A DNA stretch of 64,000 nt from Cenococcum geophilum 1.58 (taxonomy: Eukaryota > Ascomycota > Dothideomycetes > Gloniales > Gloniaceae): NCBI GenBank assembly GCA_001692895.1, contig KV748252.1:738980-802979 (forward strand). Direction: 5' to 3'. Numbering within the stretch: the first letter of the stretch is position 1; each line of letters opens with the position of its first letter. The position numbers and the translations under genes are program-made. This document shows positions 12,186 through 21,809 of this stretch, one piece after another. A model generated the notes under the pieces. It searched no databases, was not told where the DNA came from, and worked only from the letters and a program-made list of their open reading frames with translations.

Positions 12186-13865
12186 ATATTGCCCCCCCTT
12201 CTTATAGTTAGTCCCTAATTACTATTACCTTATAGTAGAAGGAGATTATAAGGGCTTATCCCGGAAGGGGTTTAGAAAGATATTAGTATACTACTATATA
12301 TTATATATTTATCTAACACCTACTTTAAACTTCTAAAAAACCTTAATAAGGAAAAGATATAACTAGAAAAAAGATATAAGGATTGCTAGGAGACCTATTA
12401 GAAGTCTATTAAAAGTATACTAGTAATTACCTAAGTTAATATAGGGATTTTTATACAACTTTACTTTTAAGCCTTTATACTAGTTTATAATTAATTATAA
12501 GTATTATTAATAATTTAGTATTCTAGTATAGTTCTATAGAACCTTTTAGTATAAAAATTAATATACAGAGCCTTAGCTTACCGTTATCTTTAACTATTAA
12601 GATATAGTCTATAATCCTTTCTTATAATGCTTTTTTTAATAATCCCCTACATTATTAATATATTACTTCTATATTTACCCTTACACTATTAAATACGGTT
12701 AAGGTATTAATTAGTTAGTTAAAGAGACTTATCTCTTAAAATTTAGTATATATACTTTTAAATCTAATAGTCCTATACTATATAGTTAGCGTAGCTCTAC
12801 TACCTAGTAAATAGAGATACTTTATAATAGCACCTCTAGCTATTATACAACTATTAAAAACGTTTATAACGTTATTCTTTAATACTATAGTATTATTTTT
12901 AGGTGTAATCTAACCTATATACGTCTTTAATTAACATTTTAATTGCCTTCCCCCCGCTACATAATTAGTTTTTATAAGGAAGTAATAGCTAAATAGCTTA
13001 TACGCGTATTTTCTTTTTTTAAATAGCGCTATTATAACGGTGCTATATTAGTAAGGTTACGGCTATTTACTAAAAGGGTATTAGAAGGTAAAGTATAAAG
13101 ACGCTTTACTTATTAAGCTTAATCCTTTTCCTTAATACCTTACTTTTTATTACTAACCTTTATCCAATTTTAGGCATATCTTTAATATATTATTAAGATT
13201 TTCTTCTTTTCTATTAATAATTTAATATACCTCTTAAATTTTTTACTACCTACTCTTTTAAGCTAATTTCTTTGCATATTTTAGCCCTACTTATATAGAG
13301 AGCCTTAACCCCCGCTAATCCGTAACTAGTGCTAGTCCTATCTAAATAATTTTACCTATATATCTTTAAAAGACCAGAAATCTAATAATAGGATTTTAGA
13401 GGCTTATAATAAGACATACTGCGTAAGATCTAATACCTTTAGTCCTTATAATTAATGTATATATACTAAGAGCGATAGTTACGTTAAGGTAAGCTTTTCT
13501 ATTTTTAATAAATTTCTATTACTAACTTTAGCTTTAATAGCCTAGGCCTAAGTAGCGGCGTTTTTTAATATCCTTAACTACTATATTACCTAGGCTCTCT
13601 TCTATTTAAGCGCTAATACTAAATATCTAGGTTAAATTTAAAATTATACTATAGCTATTTATATCACCTATAACTCTTAGTAAGCTAACTAGTAACGCCT
13701 AATATAAAAGTAAGGTTAGTATACTAAGGATAGTGTAAGGAATAGGGTAATAAGAAGAAGGTTGCTGTCTACTATAGAGAGGAGTTTATATATACGCGTT
13801 AAGTTTTAAGTATAATATAATACGTTATTAGGTAGATTACCCTTCATCAGGAAATTTTTTTTCGG

Positions 13866-14150
13866 GCTCGTTGTTGCAGTTTGCGGCAATTTGCGGCAAA
13901 CTGTACGGTCGCGGCAGTCGTATATGGTCTTGTGCGGTTTGCGCATTTTGCGGCAAACTGCACAGAGCCTGCGTATTTTGCAGCAACTTGCAGCAAACTG
14001 CACAGAGCCTGCGCATTTTACAGCAACTCGCAGCAAACCGGCAGAGCCTGTGTATTTTACACGTTTTGTATATTTTATATATTTTATATATTTTGCACAT
14101 TTTGCACATTTTATACATTTTATATTTTGCATATTTTTATATTCCTATAT
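13866..14150. repeat. Tandem array, ~39-bp unit grading into ATTTTATAT units
   Basis: Units containing GCAAACTGCACAGAGCCTGC, spaced about 39 bp, occur three to four times at 13,930-14,060. They are followed by a run of 9-10-bp units TTTTATATA/TTTTGCACA to 14,150. Open frames read across it in several frames on both strands and should not be taken as genes. Confidence 0.75.
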
Positions 14151-14279
14151 AACTATATAAAATGTAGAGCTATTTATTAAGCAATTAAGATAAGGGGGAT
14201 ACCCTTTACAAAGGCTCCAATCATCAATTGGCGGTATTCCTAACGATCTGCTGGCTGTGTACGATTTCCTAACTAGGCC

Positions 14280-14284
14280 TAGTG

Positions 14285-14319
<35 letters not shown>

Positions 14320-14560
14320 ACCTGCCTGCCTACCTGTCTGTCTGTCTGTCTGTCTGTACCTGCCTATGCCTACCTGCCTATGCCTACTGTCTATGCCTAC
14401 CTATCTCTGTGCTACCTGTCTGTGCCTACTGTCTGTGCCTACCTGTCTGTACTACCCTATCTGTGCTACCTGTCTATGCCTACCTTGTCTATACCTACCG
14501 TCTGTGCCTACCGTCTGTCCCCTATCTGTGCTACTGTCTATGCCTACCTGTCTGTATTTG
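14280..14560. repeat. (TGCC)n / (TGTC)n microsatellite and derived repeats
   Basis: A run of TGCC tetranucleotides (14,283-14,336) passes into CTGT/CTGTC units (to about 14,356) and then into degenerate CTGTCTATGCCTAC-like units to about 14,560. The equivalent site at 52,567-52,700 has a CCTGTCCTGC/CCTGTCCTAC array instead. Confidence 0.85.
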
Positions 14561-14868
14561 GGGAAAGGTCGGCCCAATCGAGCTCCGCCTGATTTGATTG
14601 ATCGATTAATCGTATTAATTCGAATCGTTCTCTACGGGCCGTTCGCTGGCTGTATATTCGAACGGTGGTCGTCTGGCTCTGCGACGGTCGACGGTCGTCT
14701 GGTTCTGGCGACGGTCCTCAGCTGGCTGCCGTTCTGGTGCCTCCCTAGGTAGGAGGATATAAGGAAGGAAGGGTAAAAAATAAGGTGGCTACCTAGGTAT
14801 ATAGATAAAGGGGTACACTTGGCAGAGGCACGTTGTAGAGGCTATCGGGAATATAGCGGGGACCCGAT

Positions 14869-15727
14869 GCAGAGCTTCGTTGTAGAGCCTCCGTATTTCG
14901 CGCAAAGCCTCGTGCAGAGCTCTGTACGTAGGAGCTTCGTGTAGAGCTTCGTGCAGAGCTTCGTGTAGAGCCTCCGTATGTAGAGCTTCGCGCAAAGCCT
15001 CGTGCAGAGCCTCTGTACGTAGAGCTCTCGTGTAGAGCCTTGTGTAGAGCTTCGTGCAGAGCTTCGTGTAGAGCCTCATGCAGAGCCTTGTGCAAAGCTT
15101 CGTGTAGAGCTTCGTGTAGAGCCTCGCGCAAAGCTTCGTGCAGAGCTTTGTTGTAGAGCTTCGTGTAGAGCTTCGTGTAGAGCTTTATGCAAAGCTTCGT
15201 GCAGAGCTTCGTGTAGAGCTTCGTGCAGAGCCTCGTGTAGAGCTTCGTGTAGAGCTTTATGCAGAGCTTCGTGTAGAGCTTCGTATAGAGCTTCGTGTAG
15301 AGCTTCGTGTAGAGCTTCGTGTAGAGCTTCGTGTAGAGCTTCGTTGTAGAGCCTCGTGTAGAGCTTCGTGCAAAGCTTCGTGTAGAGCTTCGTGCAAAGC
15401 TTCGTGTAGAGCTTCGTACAGAGCCTCGTGTAGAGCTTCGTGCAAAGCTTCGTGTAGAGCTTCGTGCAGAGCCTCGTGTAGAGCTTCGTGCAGAGCCTCG
15501 TACAGAGCCTCTATACGCAGAGCTTCGTATAGAGCTTCGTGCAGAGCTTCGTGCAGAGCTTTCGTGTAGAGCTTTGTGCAGAGCCTCGTGCAGAGCTTCG
15601 TGCAGAGCTTCGGGCAGAGCTTCGTGTAGAGCTTTGTGCAGAGCCTCGTGCAGAGCTTCGTGCAGAGCTTCGTGTAGAGCTTTATGCAGAGCTTCGTGCA
15701 GAGCTTTGTGTAGAGCTTCGTGTAGAG
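14869..15727. repeat. 12-bp minisatellite GAGCTTCGTGYA, about 70 units
   Basis: About 859 bp consist of a head-to-tail 12-bp unit, GAGCTTCGTGTA or GAGCTTCGTGCA, with variants such as GAGCCTCGTGCA and occasional length changes. Because 12 is a multiple of three, several frames stay open and give artificial peptides such as (RASC)n, (ELRV)n and (SSTR)n. The same unit in reverse orientation forms another array at 43,260-43,585. Confidence 0.92.
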
Positions 15728-16074
15728 ACTTTATAGTATTTTTGTTGCGTTTTTGTTGCAGCCGAAAAATTAGGGTCTACTTAAGTCGCAATTTGCGGCG
15801 ATTTACATGGGTAGCCTATGTATTTGTAGCAAATCGCCGCAAGTTGCCGCAAATCGCTAAAATCGCGACTTACGCAGGTTTTGCAGACCCCGATTTTCGC
15901 TTGCGACAACGTGCCCAAAAAAAAAAATCCTGATGTTTAGGTACCTAGCAGATAGGTAACTAGTAGTTACTATAATAGGGTCTTAATAGTTCTAGACTAT
16001 ACTAGCCAGCTAATATCTCTATTTATTTTAGGCTTAAGCGTATCTTTATTAACTATAGGCTAACGCCCTAAGAG

Positions 16075-16286
16075 TATTACGGCTCGTACAAATGCCTCTG
16101 AACCGAAGCTTATAGAATGCTGTATTACGAAGATACTAAGCTAAAGAGAAGGAAAAGGGGTCTGCCAGGACCGATGTAAACAAATATGTAGGGTGAGCCG
16201 CCAAGGGCGCTAGCTTTAGGCGGGCCAATCGCAGGTCGGCAGAATATGGCAGAATTTGGCAGGTAGCGTGCAATAGCGCCGTTACA
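16075..16286 (-). repeat. Gypsy-1 3' LTR
   Basis: A 212-bp LTR. On the plus strand it begins TATTACGGCTC (expected TG changed to TA) and ends GCGCCGTTACA. It matches the right LTR except for two G/A differences and two indels. Confidence 0.95.
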
Positions 16287-16299
16287 TCACCCCCCTCTT
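16287..16299 (-). promoter_or_regulatory. Gypsy-1 polypurine tract
   Basis: On the minus strand the sequence AAGAGGGGGGTGA lies immediately before the 3' LTR (TGTAACGGC). This is the expected primer site for plus-strand DNA synthesis, and it also fixes the element's orientation. Confidence 0.8.
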
Positions 16300-16587
16300 T
16301 GAAAGAAAGCCTGCCCTCAGGCTTAGTTAGAAATAGGGTAGCACTAGGCTTACAAACGTAGGATTACAAAATATAAGACGAGGAGACAAAGGGGACACGA
16401 GTACGTCCAGACTAAGTACAAAGGGCGAGTGTGGGCTAAGTGGAAGCACTAGGCCAGAAAGAGTAGCCGCTAAAAGTCTTGGCACGGATCTGACCAATCA
16501 GACAACTTCAACCGGCGGTCGAAGTTCCTGGACATCTGAAATTTTACGGTACTGGCAGAAAACGGTAGAATTTGGCAGACAGCTGTG

Positions 16588-16869
16588 TTAGGGCTTTGGG
16601 GCGTTTTTGTCCCTATGTTCTTCCGGTAACTTATCGTCTTTATTATGCCAGCATTCCATCCATTCGTCTAGGTACTTCGGGGGTCCAGGCGCATCAGGGT
16701 ATTGGTTGTGGAATTCTTTAAGCTTCTGGGGGCAGCCTATAAAGTTCCACGCAGGGTACCAGGTTGGGTCAGGATCGTAGCCCTTCCATTGGACACGGTA
16801 TTTTAGCGTTCCCCGTACTATCTTGCAGGCCAGTATTTCGTTAACCTCCCATTCGTTGTCACCGTTTAC
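16588..16869 (-). CDS. Gypsy-1 chromodomain tail, after in-frame TAA
   Basis: After the polyprotein stop (TAA at 16,870-16,872) the same frame stays open for 93 more codons. The peptide has the chromodomain pattern: NEWEVNEILACKIVRG, then KYRVQWKGYDPDPTWYPAWN, then a C-terminal helix containing KLKEFHNQYP. In this family the chromodomain is normally fused to the integrase C-terminus and binds modified histone tails to direct integration. Here it is cut off by one codon. The TAA is also present at the matching place in Gypsy-2 (near 32,415). It could be a read-through site or an old CAA-to-TAA mutation shared by both copies. Confidence 0.75.
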   Translation of the reverse strand, partial: VNGDNEWEVNEILACKIVRGTLKYRVQWKGYDPDPTWYPAWNFIGCPQKLKEFHNQYPDAPGPPKYLDEWMECWHNKDDKLPEEHRDKNAPKP

Positions 16870-19800
16870 TTAAACTGGTAGGGGAGGCTCGTTCTTTTGT
16901 CCAGGCAATAGGTCGTTCGCAGCTTTCCGTAACTTATCTGGCGAGAAGATAGGGTAAACCCTAATTGAATCTGGGAGCTTTATCTTGTACGAGTTGCCTA
17001 TCTTCTTAAGAACCTCATACGGTCCTGCCATCTGGTAGTCCAGCTTACGGCTGGGTCGTTCGGTTTTCCAATTCCTTATTATGACCCAGACCATATCGCC
17101 AGGGGCAAAATCGGGCTCTCGACGGTGTTTGTTCGCCTGCTGTTCTATTAACCTCTGAGCTTTTTTCAGGTTCTCACGGGCTACCGTCCAGGCTTCCTCC
17201 AATCGTTTGGCGTACTGTTGGGCCTCAGCATAGGATAGCTTCTCTCGTACAGTCTGGGGTTCTTCTGGCCTTTTCCAGTCAAAGCTTGTGCGGGGTAAGT
17301 ATCCCATTTCCAGCTGAATCGGGGCAAACCCTGTGGAGTCGTGGGGTAGGGTTGCTTGCGCGTAGTCCATCAAGGGTAGTAGTTTAGACCAGTTGTCCTG
17401 GAAATAGTTGACGAAGGGCCTAAGCCTCTGGTCTAGGTACTGATTTACGATCTCTGTCTGACCGTCTGTCTGGGGGTGATAAGCCGTAGAAAGCCTTAGC
17501 TTAATGCCTAGGATCCGGGTAAACTCATTCCAGAAGGCCGATATAAACTGTGGCCCACGATCAGACATAATAGTATCTGGTGGTCCGTAGATTCGGTAGA
17601 CGTAATGGACATATAGCCGGGCTGCCTCTTTGGCATCGATGTTCTTGTGACAGGGAATTGAGAACGGGCGTTTACCAAAGCGGTCGACTATAACCATAAC
17701 CATATCGTATCCGTCACGGTCCCTAGGTAGTTCGTGGAAGTCTATAGAGATATGCTGCCAAGGGCGCTCTGGTATCGGGAGTGGCTTAAGTAGTCCTGGG
17801 GTCTTATCCCGTGGGATTGTAGCTCTCCTACAGTCTTCGCAGTTCCGTATGTATCGATCGATATCCGCAACCATTCTCGGCCAGTAGTAGCGGCAGTTAA
17901 TGATTTTACGGGTCTTGTTCTTGCCAGGGTGTGCCGTAGAGACTTGGCAATGAGCTTCGCGGATTAGTTCAGTCCGTAGATTGTTAACGTCAGGGACTAC
18001 AAGCCGCTCCTGGTATAGGAGCAATCCTTCCTCCGTCTTAAAATCGGGGTCTCCCTTCGCGGCTTGTTCGCGGAGGGCCCTTAGGGCGTCAGCCGTGCGG
18101 TTTGCAGTTAGGAGGCGGTCGATTAGCCCTATTGGCTCATCTAAGGACTCCTCCATCGGTGCTAGCTCGTTTTGCTGGGAGTCTAGCTCCTCAAGGATCC
18201 GCGGGTCGAGCTGTTCTGGATGGAGGAGGGCGCGCGTCCGATATTGGGTCTTTAGCTCATCCTGGGGTCCTACGTCTTGTTCTCTTCGGGTTAGGGCATC
18301 AGCCTTAGAGTTTTGCTTGCCAGAACGGTACATAATCGTAAAGAAGAATTGGGAGAGTATTTCGGCCCACCGGGCTTGTCGTCCAGTAAGCTGCTTTGTA
18401 GTCATGAAGTACTCTAGGGCTTTGTGATCTGTATATATCTTAATCCGGGAGTTCGTACCTTCGAGCTCTGCGCGCCATTGGGAGAGTGATCGAATAATAG
18501 CTAGCATTTCTTTGTCGTGTACTTCGTAGTTACACTCAGCCGGGTCCATTGTCTTTGAGAAGAAAGCCACAGGGTACCATTCGCCGTCTGGATGTAACTG
18601 TGATAGGATTCCCGCTACGACCCCATCAGAGGCGTCAGTTTCTAGCATTGATTCGAGGTCCGGGTTATAGTGACGAAGGATTGGGGAAGAGATGAGCCGA
18701 TCCTTTATCTCTTCGAAGGCTTCCATGCAGCTATCATCAAAGACGAAAGGCGTGTCCTTCCTGGTTAGTCGTACGAGAGGTTTTGCCACAATTCTGTAGT
18801 CACGGATGAACCGGCGGTAGAAGTTACAAAAGCCAAGGAAGGATTGGATTCCTTTTACTGTGCGAGGGGGCTTCCAGTTACGGATTGCCTCTACCTTCTC
18901 AGGGTCGACCTCAATTCCTTCCGTAGTCACGATGAACCCGAGGTATTTTGTACGTTTTACCCCAAACTCGCATTTCTTGATATCAACTTGTAAGCCCGCG
19001 TTCCGTAGTCTCTCCAGGACCTTCTTAACATGAACTTGATGCTCAAGTTCGTCGTCCGAGTATATGAGAATATCGTCTAGGTATGCCGTGCAGAATTCGT
19101 CAAGGTAATCAAAAAGAACGTCATTCATATACCTTTGGTACGTAGCCGGTCCGTTTGTTAGTCCGAAAGGAAGAACTTTGCATTTATAGGAACCATAACG
19201 GGTACGGAACGTTGTTAAATCCTCGGATGCAGGGTCTATCCTGATTCGGTGGAAAGCTTGGCGGATATCAAGTTTGGTAAAGATCTTTGCCTGGCTTAGA
19301 CGTGCAAGGGTCTCGTCAATTAAAGGAATAGGATACCGGTCCTTTTGAGTAATAGCGTTTAGCTTCCGATAGTCGATACAAAAACGAAGGCCTCCATTAG
19401 GCTTTTTTACGAACAGGATAGGGGAAGCAAAAGGGGCTTGACTTGGCTCGATAAACCCTTTATCCAGGTTGTCAATCAAGTACTGCTTTGTTGCTTTTAG
19501 CTTATCCGTCGATTGATGGTAGAGGGGGCTATAGCCTAGCGAGTTATTGGCTTCTAATTGAATCTTGTGATCGTACGTCCGGTGGGGGGGTAACTTGTCT
19601 GAGGCCGCCTTTGAGAATGCATCCTTGTAGTCTGTATAAATGGTAGGAAGGAGGCGTTCGACTAGTTCCTCGTCGGTTTCCTCAGCTGGCCTTTCCTCTC
19701 TATCATTAATAATTCGGTCAATCTCATACAGGCTCGTTGTAAAGACCTCATTGTCCTTCCGGTACATATTGAAGTGGAACGCTACAGCGCTAATTGCGGC

Positions 19801-19923
19801 GATGTCTACGGTGGGGGGGTTGCCTGACAATAGGGGCGTACGTGACTTTAGGGACTTCCGGGGTACTGGCGTTATCGTTACTCCTTTTAGCTCCTGTTGC
19901 ATCTTTCGGAGGTCATCCCTCAT
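16870..19923 (-). CDS. pol: Gypsy-1 Pol: reverse transcriptase, RNase H, integrase
   Basis: A 1,017-residue open frame without internal stops; the frame is in fact open back to 20,034, just after a TGA. Reverse transcriptase spans about residues 150-330 with FCIDYRKLNA and the catalytic YLDD (281-284). RNase H spans about 420-545, with D430, E472, D499 and D542. Integrase has the zinc motif H658, H665, C695, C698 and the core D728, D788, E824 (QTDGQTEIVNQY). A GPY/F-type module (AGPYEVLKKIGNSYKI) precedes the stop. All catalytic residues are present, so the enzyme part looks potentially functional. The ATG at 19,923 is only the first Met after the TGA; in the family Pol is made as a fusion with Gag and protease. 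Confidence 0.95.
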   Translation of the reverse strand: MRDDLRKMQQELKGVTITPVPRKSLKSRTPLLSGNPPTVDIAAISAVAFHFNMYRKDNEVFTTSLYEIDRIINDREERPAEETDEELVERLLPTIYTDYKDAFSKAASDKLPPHRTYDHKIQLEANNSLGYSPLYHQSTDKLKATKQYLIDNLDKGFIEPSQAPFASPILFVKKPNGGLRFCIDYRKLNAITQKDRYPIPLIDETLARLSQAKIFTKLDIRQAFHRIRIDPASEDLTTFRTRYGSYKCKVLPFGLTNGPATYQRYMNDVLFDYLDEFCTAYLDDILIYSDDELEHQVHVKKVLERLRNAGLQVDIKKCEFGVKRTKYLGFIVTTEGIEVDPEKVEAIRNWKPPRTVKGIQSFLGFCNFYRRFIRDYRIVAKPLVRLTRKDTPFVFDDSCMEAFEEIKDRLISSPILRHYNPDLESMLETDASDGVVAGILSQLHPDGEWYPVAFFSKTMDPAECNYEVHDKEMLAIIRSLSQWRAELEGTNSRIKIYTDHKALEYFMTTKQLTGRQARWAEILSQFFFTIMYRSGKQNSKADALTRREQDVGPQDELKTQYRTRALLHPEQLDPRILEELDSQQNELAPMEESLDEPIGLIDRLLTANRTADALRALREQAAKGDPDFKTEEGLLLYQERLVVPDVNNLRTELIREAHCQVSTAHPGKNKTRKIINCRYYWPRMVADIDRYIRNCEDCRRATIPRDKTPGLLKPLPIPERPWQHISIDFHELPRDRDGYDMVMVIVDRFGKRPFSIPCHKNIDAKEAARLYVHYVYRIYGPPDTIMSDRGPQFISAFWNEFTRILGIKLRLSTAYHPQTDGQTEIVNQYLDQRLRPFVNYFQDNWSKLLPLMDYAQATLPHDSTGFAPIQLEMGYLPRTSFDWKRPEEPQTVREKLSYAEAQQYAKRLEEAWTVARENLKKAQRLIEQQANKHRREPDFAPGDMVWVIIRNWKTERPSRKLDYQMAGPYEVLKKIGNSYKIKLPDSIRVYPIFSPDKLRKAANDLLPGQKNEPPLPV

Positions 19924-20034
19924 ATCCTGTTGATACGTTCTTTTCCATACCGGTTGGATCTGTGCGATTTGGACGTCGTCTACGTCACTATCTGTCCCGC
20001 TTCCGTACGTAGAGTCCTCTTCAAACGTAGCGCT

Positions 20035-20589
20035 TCAGAAGAGTATCTTTGTCGGTACGGAGTTCTTTCCAGCTCCGCGGCGGGCGTCTTCTTGGGCAAA
20101 GGCTAGGTCACGGGCCCGGACATCCTGCTGGTAGGTAGGGTCAGCCCTTGCGGCTAGTGCCTTGCGGTCGGTTCGGATCTCCCTGACAAAGGAGGGCAAC
20201 CTCGGTCTATCCTCCGGCCAGACGAACCGTCTTTGTCGCACGTTCAACCAAATATCAAAATAGGACATCCATTTTCGTCCGAGGATTATATCGTGGGACC
20301 CCAGGTCTAGGATGCAAAAGGGGATGCCGTATTGGCGTCGTCCGTCAAGAGCGATATGCAACTTTAAGACGTGGGTAACGGGCCGACCGGCTTGGCCGTT
20401 GTAGCCTTTTACCTGGACAGGCTTCTCTAGTCGGATGGCTTCTGCATTTAGAAACTTGGCAACATCATTCGCACAGGCAGTATTCATAAAGGCGAAGCCA
20501 TTTGCTCCAGTGTCAATAAGGGCGGTTGTATTAACTCCATATCCATTTCGAGATACTGTACATGGAACCGTGAAATGCTTTCCACCCAT
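20035..20589 (-). CDS. Gypsy-1 aspartic protease
   Basis: A 184-residue frame (counted from ATG 20,589) with the retroviral-type active site ALIDTGANGFAF (D26-T27-G28) and the later hydrophobic IILGRKWMS flap/strand region, so it should process the polyprotein as a dimer. It is in the same frame as Pol, separated by a TGA at 20,035-20,037. Upstream the frame is open without an ATG to 20,661, overlapping the end of gag in the -1 frame, so the real start is probably by frameshifting rather than at the ATG. In Gypsy-2 the TGA codon is CAA. Confidence 0.88.
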   Translation of the reverse strand: MGGKHFTVPCTVSRNGYGVNTTALIDTGANGFAFMNTACANDVAKFLNAEAIRLEKPVQVKGYNGQAGRPVTHVLKLHIALDGRRQYGIPFCILDLGSHDIILGRKWMSYFDIWLNVRQRRFVWPEDRPRLPSFVREIRTDRKALAARADPTYQQDVRARDLAFAQEDARRGAGKNSVPTKILF

Positions 20590-20648
20590 TAACTGACTAA
20601 GATCAATCTCTTCAAGATCGATAGGGTACCCTAGGGGGGAGTCTTTCC

Positions 20649-21515
20649 CTAGGGTTCTTCTTTTCCCGACTCATCTGACGTTTCTCCTTCCTCCATCTCC
20701 TTAATATCGCCTATATCCTTTAGCTCCGGGCAGGACGAGGCAAAGTGACCCTGCTTATCGCAGTTGTAGCACGTGGCCGAGGCAGGGTCGATCGGAGTAT
20801 TGCGGCGAATACTAGTCGATGGCGTGGTACGCGACTGGTCGGGCGAGGCTCGCCGGTGCGTAGTTGTAACCGCCTTTGGTGTAAGAGCAGTCGTAACTTG
20901 TCTTCCTGCTCTAGCTCCTGCAGGTGTAGCTAGCGAGTTCCGATCGTTACGGAGTCGCTTCTGCCGATCAGGGCGGGCGTCGATCCGCTTTAGTTCTGAG
21001 TCCAATGATAGGCAACGAACTGCGAGTCTTTCGTGGGTTGGCAGGTCATCTAAGGCTACGGCGATCTTTTCTTGTAGCCGGATTGTCAGCTTATCGTACA
21101 GGTCTAATCGGTAGTTCTCGAGGGGAACCTGGCCTTCCCCTGCAAGGTGTAGGAATTGAGTCTGGAATTCGGCAAAGGGTTGGTTCGGTTTCATCATCAG
21201 GCGATTATAGTCATAACGGGCATCCCGTACTTTGTTCGGGTTGACGTAGATAGCCGCTAGGTGCCGTATCATCTCGTCAACAGATGTAAATCGGACAGGG
21301 GAGTCGTCCTCAAACTTGGCTTGAAGGTGCCGTTGGGCGTCCCCAGTGGTTCGACCAAAGAGGTAGAGCATTTTGGCTTCTTCGGAAAGGAAATGGTCGT
21401 GGTTAACGCGGAGCTTTCCTCGTACCTGAATCCTCCAATTCTCAAAGGTAGGGTCTATCCCGTCGGACAGTGGTGGGGGGTCAGGGAGCTTGACGGACTT
21501 TGATTGCTTCGTCAT
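20649..21515 (-). CDS. gag: Gypsy-1 Gag with CCHC zinc knuckle
   Basis: A 288-residue frame. Residues about 20-190 form the capsid-like retrotransposon gag region (FENWRIQVRGKL, KMLYLFGRTTGDAQRHL, YNRLMMKPNQPFAEFQTQFL). The nucleocapsid knuckle CYNCDKQGHFASSC (C-x2-C-x4-H-x4-C) follows a Ser/Thr-rich linker. The stop TAG is at 20,649-20,651. The same frame extends upstream through a TGA at 21,597 into a further 70 codons. Gag assembles the virus-like particle and packages the RNA in the cytoplasm. Confidence 0.92.
   Translation of the reverse strand: MTKQSKSVKLPDPPPLSDGIDPTFENWRIQVRGKLRVNHDHFLSEEAKMLYLFGRTTGDAQRHLQAKFEDDSPVRFTSVDEMIRHLAAIYVNPNKVRDARYDYNRLMMKPNQPFAEFQTQFLHLAGEGQVPLENYRLDLYDKLTIRLQEKIAVALDDLPTHERLAVRCLSLDSELKRIDARPDRQKRLRNDRNSLATPAGARAGRQVTTALTPKAVTTTHRRASPDQSRTTPSTSIRRNTPIDPASATCYNCDKQGHFASSCPELKDIGDIKEMEEGETSDESGKEEP
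20661..20667 (-). promoter_or_regulatory. Candidate -1 ribosomal frameshift site (gag to protease)
   Basis: On the minus strand the heptamer G-GGA-AAA lies in the gag frame, four codons before the gag stop. It fits the X-XXY-YYZ rule for -1 slippage. The protease frame is exactly the -1 frame, and after a slip here it is open with no stop through to the protease ATG and beyond. A downstream stimulatory structure was not worked out. In Gypsy-2 the site has decayed. Confidence 0.5.
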
Positions 21516-21596
21516 TGTATCCGTACTCCCTGGTGTATCGCATTCAGTGGAGTGAACAGGTCGGCTAGGGCTTCGAGAAGGGGAAGCCGGGCTATT

Positions 21597-21809
21597 TCAT
21601 AGGGCCGCGAGGCTTTCTAGGATCTCTTGTAGGGTCTCTTGTGTATTTCTCGCTTCAAGACGATCAGCTTCCTGGCTGGCTGCGAGGGCGCGAATCTGCT
21701 CGCGTACGTCTACGACGTCATCATTGTCTTCGATTTCTGATCCCAATTGGATCTCAGGTTCCTCTCGGGTAGAGGCAGCTCTCTTGGATGAGCTTGCTTT
21801 AGGTGCCAT
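21597..21809 (-). CDS. Gypsy-1 N-terminal Gag piece, ends at in-frame TGA
   Basis: A 70-codon frame from ATG 21,809 with a charged, coiled-coil-like end (VREQIRALAASQEADRLEAR). It is in the same frame as gag; past the TGA at 21,597-21,599 the frame is open for 27 codons up to the gag ATG at 21,515. Gypsy-2 has TAA at the same codon. It may be the true Gag N-terminus with read-through, a short upstream ORF, or a frame broken by an old mutation. Confidence 0.5.
   Translation of the reverse strand: MAPKASSSKRAASTREEPEIQLGSEIEDNDDVVDVREQIRALAASQEADRLEARNTQETLQEILESLAAL

Larger units (their letters stand above)
10441..13844. other. AT-rich RIP-degraded tract, no intact gene
   Basis: About 3.4 kb dominated by TA, TAA, TAG and TTA words with stops in all frames, as expected from repeated C-to-T and G-to-A mutation of old repeats. 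The only recognisable structures are a small GC-richer island at 10,814-11,025 and the inverted-repeat element at 11,405-12,185. The original elements cannot be identified by eye. Confidence 0.7.
13845..15935. mobile_element. Non-coding terminal-inverted-repeat element full of satellites
   Basis: The ends are near-perfect inverted repeats: the left end reads CATCAGGAAATTTTTTTTCG and continues GGCTCGTTGTTGCA, and the right end reversed reads CATCAGGATTTTTTTTTTTG and continues GGCACGTTGTCGCA. That gives about 35 bp of terminal repeat bounding 2,091 bp. Inside lie three tandem arrays (13,866-14,150; 14,280-14,560; 14,869-15,727) and a unique core (about 14,560-14,868), but no transposase. Long open frames here are products of the arrays. 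I could not identify a target-site duplication, so the superfamily is unknown (a Mutator-like non-autonomous element is one option). The core is related to 52,497-53,201. Confidence 0.6.

Noticed and set aside
13806-14180. Overlapping Cys/Tyr/Phe-rich open frames of about 90-110 codons
   Set aside because: They lie in tandem repeats and in TTTTATATA-type units, in several frames at once.
14869-15727. Long repetitive open frames (RASC, ELRV, SSTR repeats) on both strands
   Set aside because: They are forced by a 12-bp minisatellite whose length is a multiple of three; all six frames show the same effect.
14869-15727. CRISPR-like array
   Set aside because: Units are contiguous with no spacers, and the sequence is eukaryotic.
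17981-18427. Plus-strand frame of 148 codons
   Set aside because: It lies entirely opposite the intact Gypsy-1 Pol frame and has no domain.
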